From an uncultured Eubacteriales bacterium (GTDB taxonomy: Bacteria > Bacillota > Clostridia > Oscillospirales > CAG-272): a stretch of 6,838 nucleotides of DNA. The position numbers and the translations under genes were made by a program. The stretch covers positions 1 to 6,838 of the forward strand of contig CAKTAA010000112.1 of the NCBI GenBank assembly GCA_934526185.1, in the 5' to 3' direction. Positions 1-6,034 of the stretch are shown piece by piece (position 1 is the stretch's first letter; each line of letters begins with the position of its first letter). Under the pieces are notes generated by a model. The model was given only the letters and a program-made list of their open reading frames with translations, was not told the origin of the DNA and searched no databases.

Positions 1-1
1 T

Positions 2-1273
2 GTTAAGGGTGCACGCCAAATTGGGAAAACAGAAACCATACGAAAATTCGCCTTGGAAAATTATAAGAATGTAATTGAAATAAATTTTGTCACGGAACCA
101 AAATACAAAGCAATCATTGATAAAGGATTTTCTGCAGAAGAAATAATTAAGATTATAACTTTGATTGATCCTTCTAAGAAATTCATCCCTGAAGAAACTC
201 TGATTTTTTTTGATGAAATTCAGGCATTCCCTGAAATCGCGACATCTCTGAAGTTTTTTTATGAGGATGGGCGTTTTGATGTTATTTGTTCGGGGTCGCT
301 GCTTGGAATTCAGTATAATCACATCGCAAGCATCAGCGTTGGATATAAATTGGACTATCCGATGTATTCTATGGACTTCGAGGAATTTCTATGGGCAAAG
401 GGATATGGGAAGGAGACGATGGAGGAAATTTTGGCGCATATGCTTTCAGGGGAACCTTTTTCGGAAATCGAATATAGAATTTATTCTGATCTTTTTCTGG
501 ATTATTGTATACTTGGGGGAATGCCGAACATTGTTTCAAAATATATTGAATACGGAAATTTCCAAGGTTCTCTGATGCTTCAGCGTCAGCTTTTGATAGA
601 TTACGAGAGTGATGTCAGAAAATACGCGGAAGGACTTGATCAGGCAAGAATTATCAAAACTTACCGTTCTGTTCCCACGCAGCTTGCGAAAGAAAATAAA
701 AAATTCCAATACAGCCTTGTTGAAAAAGGAGGCAGAGCAAAAGATTTTTATGGATGCATCGACTGGCTTAGTGATGCAGGGCTCATCAATGTCTGCAAGT
801 GCATGGGTTTTCCGTCGCTTCCGTTGAAGGGAAATACAGAAGAAAGTAAATTTAAAATCTATGAAGCAGATACTGGCCTTTTGGTTGCATCGTTAGATGA
901 CGAGGCGCAGGATGACTTGCGTGCAAACCGTAATTTAGGCATTTATAAAGGAGCCCTTTATGAAAACTTTGCAGCGGAAGCACTGGTTAAGCAAGGGTAC
1001 GGTTTGTATTACTATAAAAAAGAAAATTCTACTTTGGAAATGGATTTCTTTATTCGTTCCGCAAATGAGTTAATCCCGGTAGAAATAAAAGCAGGAACCA
1101 ACCAAGCAAAATCATTGAAGCAGCTCATACAGAGTTCACATTATCCGGATATTAAACATGGAATAAAATTTCATGCGGGCAATATAGGAAATAGTGATCT
1201 CATCTACACGTTCCCGTTTTTCTGTATTTTTTTGCTGAAACGTTTCATGCGGGAGACGAAATATTTTGATTAA
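2..1273 (+). CDS. AAA_14/DUF4143 family ATPase, 5'-partial
   Basis: This is a predicted cytoplasmic P-loop ATPase of the AAA_14 + DUF4143 family, whose physiological role is poorly known. The frame is open from base 2, so the start lies outside the window; a TTG at 53 is internal, because Walker A (GARQIGKT, residues 3-10 of the visible 423) lies upstream of it. Walker B is LIFFDEIQ, with D71 and E72 (D71 codon at 212). A sensor-like ICSGS follows. The C-terminal DUF4143 part has the PD-(D/E)XK pattern E346-x-D348 ... E361-x-K363 (VEIK), so the nuclease-like motif is intact. Compared with relatives, I estimate that about 25 N-terminal residues are missing. The stop is TAA at 1271-1273. Codon use is AT-rich, like the next genes. 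Family assignment is firm; whether it cuts DNA is unknown. It is only distantly similar to the second AAA_14 protein at 2023-3243. Confidence 0.92.
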   Translation, partial: VKGARQIGKTETIRKFALENYKNVIEINFVTEPKYKAIIDKGFSAEEIIKIITLIDPSKKFIPEETLIFFDEIQAFPEIATSLKFFYEDGRFDVICSGSLLGIQYNHIASISVGYKLDYPMYSMDFEEFLWAKGYGKETMEEILAHMLSGEPFSEIEYRIYSDLFLDYCILGGMPNIVSKYIEYGNFQGSLMLQRQLLIDYESDVRKYAEGLDQARIIKTYRSVPTQLAKENKKFQYSLVEKGGRAKDFYGCIDWLSDAGLINVCKCMGFPSLPLKGNTEESKFKIYEADTGLLVASLDDEAQDDLRANRNLGIYKGALYENFAAEALVKQGYGLYYYKKENSTLEMDFFIRSANELIPVEIKAGTNQAKSLKQLIQSSHYPDIKHGIKFHAGNIGNSDLIYTFPFFCIFLLKRFMRETKYFD

Positions 1274-1330
1274 AAAACGCCGCATAATTTTCATGCAAAT
1301 GAAAAAACTACGAAGAGAATTTGTATGAAA

Positions 1331-1346
1331 AGAGGTGCAGGTCATG
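1331..1346 (+). promoter_or_regulatory. Ribosome binding site deciding the rubrerythrin start
   Basis: AGAGGTG at 1331-1337 lies 6 nt before ATG 1344. A GTG at 1335, in the same frame, would extend the protein by three residues, but it overlaps this Shine-Dalgarno sequence and so is unlikely to be used. The 70 bp between the upstream stop and this start show no convincing -35/-10 pair and no PerR-like TTATAAT-N-ATTATAA box. They do contain a small inverted repeat: TTTTCAT at 1288-1294 and ATGAAAA at 1299-1305. Confidence 0.75.
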
Positions 1347-1877
1347 GAACTGAAGGGTTCAAAAACAGAGACAAATTTGATGGCGGCGTTTGCCGGGGAG
1401 ACGCAGGCGCGCAGCAAATATACCTATTATGCGGCTGCTGCAAAAAGCGAGGGCTATGAGCAGATTGCCGCATTGTTTACGGAAACTGCCGATAACGAGA
1501 AGGAGCACGCCGAAATCTGGTTTAAGCTTTTGGGCGGTATCGGAGATACGAAGGCGAATCTTCTTTCGGGTATTGCCGGGGAAAACTATGAGTGGAGCAT
1601 CATGTATGACGATTTCGCAAAGGAAGCCGAGGATGAAGGCTTTACGGAGATTGCCGCAAAGTTCCGAATGGTAGGCGCAATCGAAAAGACGCATGAAGAA
1701 CGCTACAAAGCGCTTCTCAGCAACATTCAGAATCAGGAAGTTTTCCAAAAGCCGGAATCGGTTAAATGGCAGTGCCGCAACTGCGGGCACGAATACGAGG
1801 GCACGGATGCGCCGCAAATCTGTCCGGTCTGTGGGCATATGCAGGCATATTTTCAGGTAAAGCCGGAGAATTATTAA
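1344..1877 (+). CDS. rbr: Rubrerythrin
   Basis: Rubrerythrin is a cytoplasmic non-haem iron protein that reduces hydrogen peroxide in anaerobes, taking electrons through rubredoxin-type partners. The 177-aa protein has the two expected parts. Residues 1 to about 130 form the four-helix ferritin-like domain, with the di-iron ligand pattern E19, E52-x-x-H55, E80-x-x-E83 and E114-x-x-H117. Residues about 140-177 form a C-terminal rubredoxin-like domain with CRNC (144-147) and CPVC (160-163), which bind one iron. All expected ligands are present, so it should be functional. It is of the shorter rubrerythrin class (about 175-180 aa). It stands between two unrelated AAA_14 ATPase genes and ends in its own hairpin, so it is probably monocistronic or a read-through product of the gene at 2-1273. 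No peroxide-sensor binding site is evident upstream. Confidence 0.97.
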   Translation: MELKGSKTETNLMAAFAGETQARSKYTYYAAAAKSEGYEQIAALFTETADNEKEHAEIWFKLLGGIGDTKANLLSGIAGENYEWSIMYDDFAKEAEDEGFTEIAAKFRMVGAIEKTHEERYKALLSNIQNQEVFQKPESVKWQCRNCGHEYEGTDAPQICPVCGHMQAYFQVKPENY

Positions 1878-1929
1878 AAGGGAGAGCCTTTGTTTCCAAT
1901 GATATTCCAAAAAGAGAACATTTAATTAT

Positions 1930-1973
1930 AAAAGTCAATTTATATTCCTATTTCGGAACATAAATTGACTTTT
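1930..1973 (+). terminator. Hairpin after rubrerythrin, probable intrinsic terminator
   Basis: Arms at 1930-1943 and 1960-1973 are perfectly complementary over 14 bp (core AAAGTCAATTTAT / ATAAATTGACTTT). A further 4-bp TTCC/GGAA pair (1945-1948 with 1955-1958) sits inside the loop. The right arm ends in TTTTT (1970-1974). It lies 53 nt after the rubrerythrin stop. The stem is AT-rich and part of the U-run is inside it, so terminator strength is uncertain. The right arm also carries the -35 box of the next promoter, so the inverted repeat could alternatively be an operator. Confidence 0.7.
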
Positions 1974-1993
1974 TGCGTATAAAATGCTATAAT
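1965..1993 (+). promoter_or_regulatory. Near-consensus sigma-A promoter for the second AAA_14 gene
   Basis: The -35 box is TTGACT at 1965-1970 and the -10 box is TATAAT at 1988-1993, separated by exactly 17 nt. TG at 1985-1986 adds an extended -10 (TGCTATAAT). Transcription should start near 2000, which leaves a leader of only about 20 nt before the TTG start at 2023. The -35 lies within the right arm of the hairpin at 1930-1973. This is the best promoter in the window. Confidence 0.85.
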
Positions 1994-2007
1994 TGGAACA
2001 CTATTTG

Positions 2008-2025
2008 AAGGAGGTGGCGACTTTG
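2008..2025 (+). promoter_or_regulatory. Strong Shine-Dalgarno and TTG start codon
   Basis: AAGGAGG at 2008-2014 is followed after 8 nt by TTG at 2023-2025. An earlier in-frame TTG at 1993 overlaps the -10 box and lies upstream of the likely transcript start. An in-frame GTG at 2014 overlaps the Shine-Dalgarno. The 2023 start gives the N-terminus MVERKEYLKRLI, which matches the usual beginning of this family. Confidence 0.85.
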
Positions 2026-3243
2026 GTTGAGAGAAAGGAATATTTGAAGCGCTTGATACAGTGGAAGGATGAACAGGTCATCAAGGTTGTTACGGGCATC
2101 CGCAGGTGCGGAAAGTCCACCTTGCTTCTGCAATATCAGGAATGGCTGAAAGAGAACGGAGTTTCTGATGAACAAATCGTCACTATTAATTTTGAAGAAC
2201 TTGAATATGAAGAGCTGCAAGACTATAAAAAGCTTTATGCTTATCTTAAAGACCGTCTGTGCGAGGGGAAGATGACTTACATTTTTCTGGACGAAATCCA
2301 GAAGGTCTCCGCTTTTGAGAAGGTCGTGGACAGCATGTATGTAAAATCACAGGTGGACATTTACATGACCGGTTCCAATGCCTATATGCTTTCCGGCGAC
2401 CTTGCAACGCTGCTGACGGGGCGATATGTGGAGATCAAAATGCTGCCGCTTTCTTTTCGTGAATTTTTGGAAATCACAGGAAGTGAGAAAGAACAGGGCT
2501 TATCAGAGTATATGCGCGATGGCGGATTGCCGTATATCGCTGTCATGAATCGCACACCGGAGAAAGTGGATACTTATTTAGAGGGAATTTATAATACAGT
2601 AATCGTCAAGGATATTGAAGATCGACAGATTCGGAAAGAAAACAATTCAGATAAACGGAAAATCACCGACATCCTGCTGCTCAAGACGATTGCAAAGTAT
2701 TTGGCAAGCATTGCCGGAAATCCGGTTTCGATTCGGAGCATCACGGATTATTTAACTTCAAACGGAAGGAAGATTTCTCCGAATACCGTCAGCGACTATG
2801 TAGAGGCATTGACGGAATCATTTATCTTCTATCCTGCGGAAAGATTCGATATTGTCGGCAAGCAGCTCCTAAAAGCAAATCGAAAGATGTATGTCGTAGA
2901 CCTTGGGCTGCGAAATCATATTTTGCCGCGCAGACAGTACGACCTCGGATTTTCTTTGGAAAATATCGTATACTTTGAGCTCCTGCGGCGCGGATACCGT
3001 GTCATGATCGGCAAGGTCGGCAGCACTGAAGTGGATTTCGTCGCTGAAAAGCAGGGAGCATACACCTATTTTCAGGTTACGGCAGATATGACAGCACAGG
3101 AGACCTTTGAACGAGAGATGAAGCCGCTTCGGTGCATCCGAGATAACTATGAGAAGATCGTCTTGACCGGCGATAGGCTTACGCTCGGAAACTATGACGG
3201 CATTCAGGTCAGAAACCTTTCGGACTGGCTGTTGGAAAAATAA
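2023..3243 (+). CDS. AAA_14/DUF4143 family ATPase, complete
   Basis: This 406-aa predicted cytoplasmic ATPase belongs to the AAA_14 + DUF4143 family, and its function is not established. Walker A is GIRRCGKST (residues 25-33). Walker B is YIFLDEIQ, with D90 and E91. A sensor-like TGSN lies at 116-119, and GR134 follows as a possible arginine finger. DUF4143 occupies roughly residues 185-350. Its nuclease-like motif is incomplete: E336-x-D338 is present, but the later E-x-K is replaced by Q351-V-T353, so cleavage by this domain is doubtful. From memory, this QV variant is common in one subgroup of the family and need not mean decay. The gene has its own promoter at 1965-1993 and appears monocistronic, with no clear U-tailed terminator after the stop. 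Such ATPases are often present in many copies per genome in anaerobes. Family call firm; role unknown. Confidence 0.93.
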   Translation: MVERKEYLKRLIQWKDEQVIKVVTGIRRCGKSTLLLQYQEWLKENGVSDEQIVTINFEELEYEELQDYKKLYAYLKDRLCEGKMTYIFLDEIQKVSAFEKVVDSMYVKSQVDIYMTGSNAYMLSGDLATLLTGRYVEIKMLPLSFREFLEITGSEKEQGLSEYMRDGGLPYIAVMNRTPEKVDTYLEGIYNTVIVKDIEDRQIRKENNSDKRKITDILLLKTIAKYLASIAGNPVSIRSITDYLTSNGRKISPNTVSDYVEALTESFIFYPAERFDIVGKQLLKANRKMYVVDLGLRNHILPRRQYDLGFSLENIVYFELLRRGYRVMIGKVGSTEVDFVAEKQGAYTYFQVTADMTAQETFEREMKPLRCIRDNYEKIVLTGDRLTLGNYDGIQVRNLSDWLLEK

Positions 3244-3362
3244 CTCATAAAAATGTTAAATAACATCTGTCTGCTGTCGCAAAAAGGTGGCGGCAAAGAG
3301 GAAAACCTGTTCTTAAAGCTGTTTTATTGGGGGCCGTTTTTAATAAAATAATTTCTGGCGGA

Positions 3363-3450
3363 ATTCTGCTTCAGGAAAGACAAATTTGGCATAACATCAT
3401 ACTTTTGTAGGATAGACAAATTGTTCATACGGTGGTATTCTTATTCAGGA
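3363..3450 (+). repeat. Imperfect tandem repeats, about 36-38 bp period
   Basis: The unit AGGA-x-AGACAAATT occurs at 3373-3386 and again at 3409-3422, exactly 36 bp apart with one mismatch. A third partial copy, ATTCTTATTCAGGA (3437-3450), matches the start of the first, ATTCTGCTTCAGGA (3363-3376), at 12 of 14 positions, 74 bp downstream. Units are degenerate outside these blocks. There is no coding sense and no CRISPR-like regularity. Confidence 0.4.
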
Positions 3451-3536
3451 GCCTCTTTCAAAATGCCTTGACAAAAAAAGAGGATGCCGAAGTTTATAGT
3501 CGAAGTAATATCTGCAGGATGGTACACAAACCGAGG

Positions 3537-3565
3537 TTGACAAGTATGACGACACGAACCATAAT
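3537..3565 (+). promoter_or_regulatory. Probable sigma-A promoter of the SLH surface-protein gene
   Basis: TTGACA (perfect -35) lies at 3537-3542 and CATAAT (5 of 6 matches to the -10 consensus) at 3560-3565, separated by 17 nt. The predicted start near 3572 gives a leader of about 190 nt before ATG 3762, which is unusually long and carries a terminator-like hairpin. Confidence 0.65.
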
Positions 3566-3625
3566 CTACAAGCAAGCTGATACTGCGCATTTTCTGATTG
3601 GCGATAATATAAAACATACACAGGC

Positions 3626-3664
3626 ACATTCTGCCCGTTTTGCCGCGGGTGGGGTGTACTTTTT
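3626..3664 (+). terminator. Terminator-like hairpin in the SLH gene leader (possible attenuator)
   Basis: Bases 3626-3637 can pair with 3646-3657 in all 12 positions, four of them G-U wobbles, closing an 8-nt loop. TTTTT follows at 3660-3664, two bases after the stem. It lies between the probable promoter and the ATG at 3762, as an attenuator would. The wobble content makes it marginal. I recognise no known riboswitch sequence around it. Confidence 0.35.
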
Positions 3665-3761
3665 GCGTGCAGAAATCAAGCGATGTGTGAGTATTGGGTT
3701 TGCCATTCTTGCGAGAAAACTTCGATAAAAAAACAAATAGAATTTATGAGAGGAGATATTT

Positions 3762-5930
3762 ATGAAAACAAAAAAGAAAATGATGAGTCTGTTGCTGGCA
3801 GTCTGCATGGTTTTGACATTGATGCCGACAACCGCGCTGGCGGAAGAAACAGAAAGCGCACGTAGCAGCAAAACAGTTATTACAACAGTACATGAACTGC
3901 AGCAGTTCGCAAAAGCTGTGGACAATGGCGAATATGACGATAAAACAGATGCGGTCGTATCGCTTGAAGCAGATTTGGATTTAACAGGTGTTGCGTGGAA
4001 ACCGATTGGCAGCGTCTTTGACGGCGACGGAAATCTGCTGCACTACTTCAGCGGCAAATTTTACGGAAACGGGCATACGATTTCCAATTTGGATTTTTCC
4101 AAGAACTACGGAAAGGCAGAGTATCCGGTTTTCGGATTTTTCAGCGTGGCTTACGGCGCTGAAATTTCCGGTTTGACGATTCAAGGCAAGCTGGATGTGT
4201 CCAATTCAGGGTATGTCTTTTTTGGAACAGTTGCGGGCGTTGCAGAAAACAGCAAAATTTCTGACTGCGTTTCGGATGTATCGTTCACGGATACAAACAT
4301 ATATATCAACGGCCCTGCGGCTTTGTGCGGATATGCGATAAATAGCACGATTGAACACTGCCAAAACAAGGGAAATTTTTCAGTAACGACGGATACTACC
4401 TCTTTGCAGATGGGCGGTATCGTAGGTGTTGCTGACAACAGTACCGTACGGTATTGCGCCAATACGGGCGATATGACCTCTTGGACACCCTGTACCGGCG
4501 GAATTGTTGGGCAGTTGTTTCAAAACTCAAAGATTATCAATTGTTATTCCACCGGGAAAATGGTTCCTCTTGGCAATGGAATTACGGATTTCGGCGGCAT
4601 TGCAGGGATAGTTGGTGCAGGTACAGAAATCAGACATTGCTATTTCGCTGGTGAAATGGATTTATCTCAATATACTGCCACTACACCTTATAAGCGTTTA
4701 GGCGGTATTGCAGGCGGTGTTTCTTCTGATGCCCCTGCTTTTGAAAACAACTGTTTCATTGAAAAGGAAAATGTTACAGCTTGCAATAAGTATGCTGATG
4801 CAGGTATAGCAAAGACCCTTGAATATATGAAAACCGAGGACTTCTACAAGGAGATCACTGCTGCGGGCGGCGATTATCGATTTAATCCTAATGGAACGCC
4901 CCTTTTGCCTGCACCGAAATATGCGGTTTCTTTTGTTGTAACACCTGCCGAGTTGACGAATGTAGTCATTAAGGTGAACGGTCAGGAAGTAGCAAACACT
5001 GTTGATTTGGAAGCGGGTACTTATGCTGTCGAAGTCAATGCAGATAATTGCGAGGTTTTCAATTCCAATATTACGATTACGGCTGATACAGCAACTCATA
5101 CGCAGACCATTACAATGACTTATCGGAGCTCCGGTGGCGACGATAGCGACCCGACTTACGCCATCGAGGTGGGCAAGGACATCCGGAACGGCACAGTGAC
5201 AGCAAACCGCCGCTACGCCGAGCGTGGTGATACCGTGACAATCACCGTCAAGCCGGACGATGGTTTCAAACTGGATGACCTCACCGTTACCGACAAGAAT
5301 GGTAAGGAACTGAAGCTGACTGACAAGGGCAACGGCAAGTACACGTTCACTATGCCTGCGGGCAAGGTTGAGATCAACGCTGCTTTTGTCAAGGAAGTTG
5401 AGACAAGTCCGTTCAGCGATGTGTCCGCCAGCAACTATTACTATGAGGCTGTGAAGTGGGCACAGGAAAAGGGCATCACCGGCGGTATTGGCAACGGCCT
5501 CTTTGGGCCGAACCAGCCTTGCACCCGCGCACAGATCGTCACCTTCCTGTGGCGTGCTGCCGGTTCTCCCGAACCCAAGAGCATGAGCAGCTTCTCTGAT
5601 GTTTCTGCGGACAGCTATTATGCAAAGGCAGTTGCGTGGGCGGTGGAGAACGGTATCACCACAGGAACGGGCGATGGCAAATTCAGTCCTGACGCCACCT
5701 GCACCCGTGCCCAGAGCGTGACTTTCCTGTTCCGTGCCATTGGTAAGCTGGTCGATAGCAAGGCAGAGTTCAGCGATGTTCTTACCGATAGCTACTATGC
5801 AAACGCTGTGGCATGGGCGGTGGAGAACGGCGTCACAAACGGCATTGGTGATGGCCTGTTCGGGCCGGACAATAGCTGCACCCGCGCACAAATCGTTACT
5901 TTCCTTTTCAGAGCCTATCAGGGCAAATAA
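3762..5930 (+). CDS. Secreted SLH-anchored surface protein with GLUG-type beta-solenoid
   Basis: This 722-aa protein is predicted to be exported and held on the cell wall. AGGAG (3751-3755) lies 6 nt before the ATG. A Sec signal peptide covers residues 1-27 (KKK, hydrophobic core, cleavage after ALA). Residues about 137-335 hold solenoid coils of the GLUG type: GGIxG-like turns at G218, G246, G278 and G314, each followed by an I-x-x-C strand (ISDC, IEHC, VRYC, IINC, IRHC). A small beta domain (about 385-453) and the linker SSGGDDSDP lead to a bacterial-repeat-like beta domain (about 465-547). Three SLH domains start at F551, F611 and F670, each with CTRAQ (Cys 587, 647, 706). SLH triplets normally bind secondary wall polymer. 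Adhesion or matrix binding is an inference; no enzyme motif is seen. Base composition rises sharply after about 5125, so the 3' third may have a separate origin. Confidence 0.92.
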   Translation: MKTKKKMMSLLLAVCMVLTLMPTTALAEETESARSSKTVITTVHELQQFAKAVDNGEYDDKTDAVVSLEADLDLTGVAWKPIGSVFDGDGNLLHYFSGKFYGNGHTISNLDFSKNYGKAEYPVFGFFSVAYGAEISGLTIQGKLDVSNSGYVFFGTVAGVAENSKISDCVSDVSFTDTNIYINGPAALCGYAINSTIEHCQNKGNFSVTTDTTSLQMGGIVGVADNSTVRYCANTGDMTSWTPCTGGIVGQLFQNSKIINCYSTGKMVPLGNGITDFGGIAGIVGAGTEIRHCYFAGEMDLSQYTATTPYKRLGGIAGGVSSDAPAFENNCFIEKENVTACNKYADAGIAKTLEYMKTEDFYKEITAAGGDYRFNPNGTPLLPAPKYAVSFVVTPAELTNVVIKVNGQEVANTVDLEAGTYAVEVNADNCEVFNSNITITADTATHTQTITMTYRSSGGDDSDPTYAIEVGKDIRNGTVTANRRYAERGDTVTITVKPDDGFKLDDLTVTDKNGKELKLTDKGNGKYTFTMPAGKVEINAAFVKEVETSPFSDVSASNYYYEAVKWAQEKGITGGIGNGLFGPNQPCTRAQIVTFLWRAAGSPEPKSMSSFSDVSADSYYAKAVAWAVENGITTGTGDGKFSPDATCTRAQSVTFLFRAIGKLVDSKAEFSDVLTDSYYANAVAWAVENGVTNGIGDGLFGPDNSCTRAQIVTFLFRAYQGK

Positions 5931-5940
5931 GAACCCAAGC

Positions 5941-5975
5941 GGCAGGGAGCCTCTATTGAGGCTCCCTGCCTTTCT
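5941..5975 (+). terminator. Strong intrinsic terminator after the SLH gene
   Basis: GGCAGGGAGCCTC (5941-5953) and GAGGCTCCCTGCC (5958-5970) form a perfect 13-bp GC-rich stem with a TATT loop, followed by TTTCT. It begins 10 nt after the TAA at 5928-5930. The opposite side has no clean T-run, so it is mainly a plus-strand terminator. Confidence 0.93.
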
Positions 5976-5980
5976 CTGTA

Positions 5981-5997
5981 TATCATGGAGCATGATA
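5981..5997. repeat. Short perfect inverted repeat between convergent genes
   Basis: TATCATG (5981-5987) and CATGATA (5991-5997) are perfect 7-bp arms around GAG. It lies 37 bp beyond the NlpC/P60 stop on the minus strand and just after the SLH terminator. It could help end the minus-strand transcript, but there is no adjacent U-run. Function unknown. Confidence 0.4.
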
Positions 5998-6034
5998 GCA
6001 ATCAACTATGAACACATCTCCATGCGCACATTTC

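Larger units (their letters stand above)
3244..3761. other. 518-bp non-coding region with repeats, promoter and leader
   Basis: I find no credible gene here. The stretch begins with a short palindrome, ATGTTA-AA-TAACAT (3253-3266), and an 8-bp wobble-containing hairpin (3273-3280 with 3287-3294). The hairpin has no U-run, so it is at best a weak terminator for the ATPase gene. An AT-only inverted repeat, TTTTATT/AATAAAA, lies at 3322-3328 and 3342-3348. Imperfect tandem repeats follow at 3363-3450, then a promoter at 3537-3565 and a leader to 3761. A weaker promoter-like pair (TTGGCA at 3386, TAGGAT at 3408, spacing 16) is also present. It could be a decayed gene or insertion, but no homology is recognisable by eye. 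Confidence 0.6.

Noticed and set aside
1236..1247. 12-bp palindrome TGAAACGTTTCA as an operator for rubrerythrin
   Set aside because: It lies inside the coding end of the upstream ATPase, nearly 100 bp before the rubrerythrin start, with no promoter recognisable beside it. Probably chance.
1335..1343. GTG 1335 as the rubrerythrin start
   Set aside because: It lies inside the Shine-Dalgarno sequence, and the ATG at 1344 has correct spacing.
1359..1910. A 183-codon minus-strand frame over rubrerythrin
   Set aside because: It mirrors the rubrerythrin coding sequence, whose iron ligands are all conserved in the plus frame. No independent evidence of coding.
3601..3700. A riboswitch or T-box in the SLH leader (the GCGGGTGG stretch briefly suggested a T-box)
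   Set aside because: The conserved TGGNACCGCG block of a T-box is absent, and the conserved cores of the cyclic-di-GMP riboswitch are not present. Only a generic hairpin with a U-run remains.
3432..3728. A 98-codon plus-strand frame in the non-coding gap
   Set aside because: No Shine-Dalgarno site, no recognisable domain, and it runs across the probable promoter of the SLH gene. It may be chance.
3608..3865. A small frame containing CPFC and CHSC, resembling a zinc ribbon, just before and into the SLH gene
   Set aside because: Its only ATG (3683) lacks a ribosome binding site, the CPFC part lies upstream of that ATG, and it overlaps the well-supported signal-peptide frame. The Cys pairs are probably coincidental.
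4698..6005. A 435-codon open frame on the minus strand across the 3' half of the SLH gene
   Set aside because: It is antisense to a protein with clear SLH motifs, has no family motif of its own and no ribosome binding site, and it spans the SLH terminator. Its length follows from the codon pattern of the real gene.
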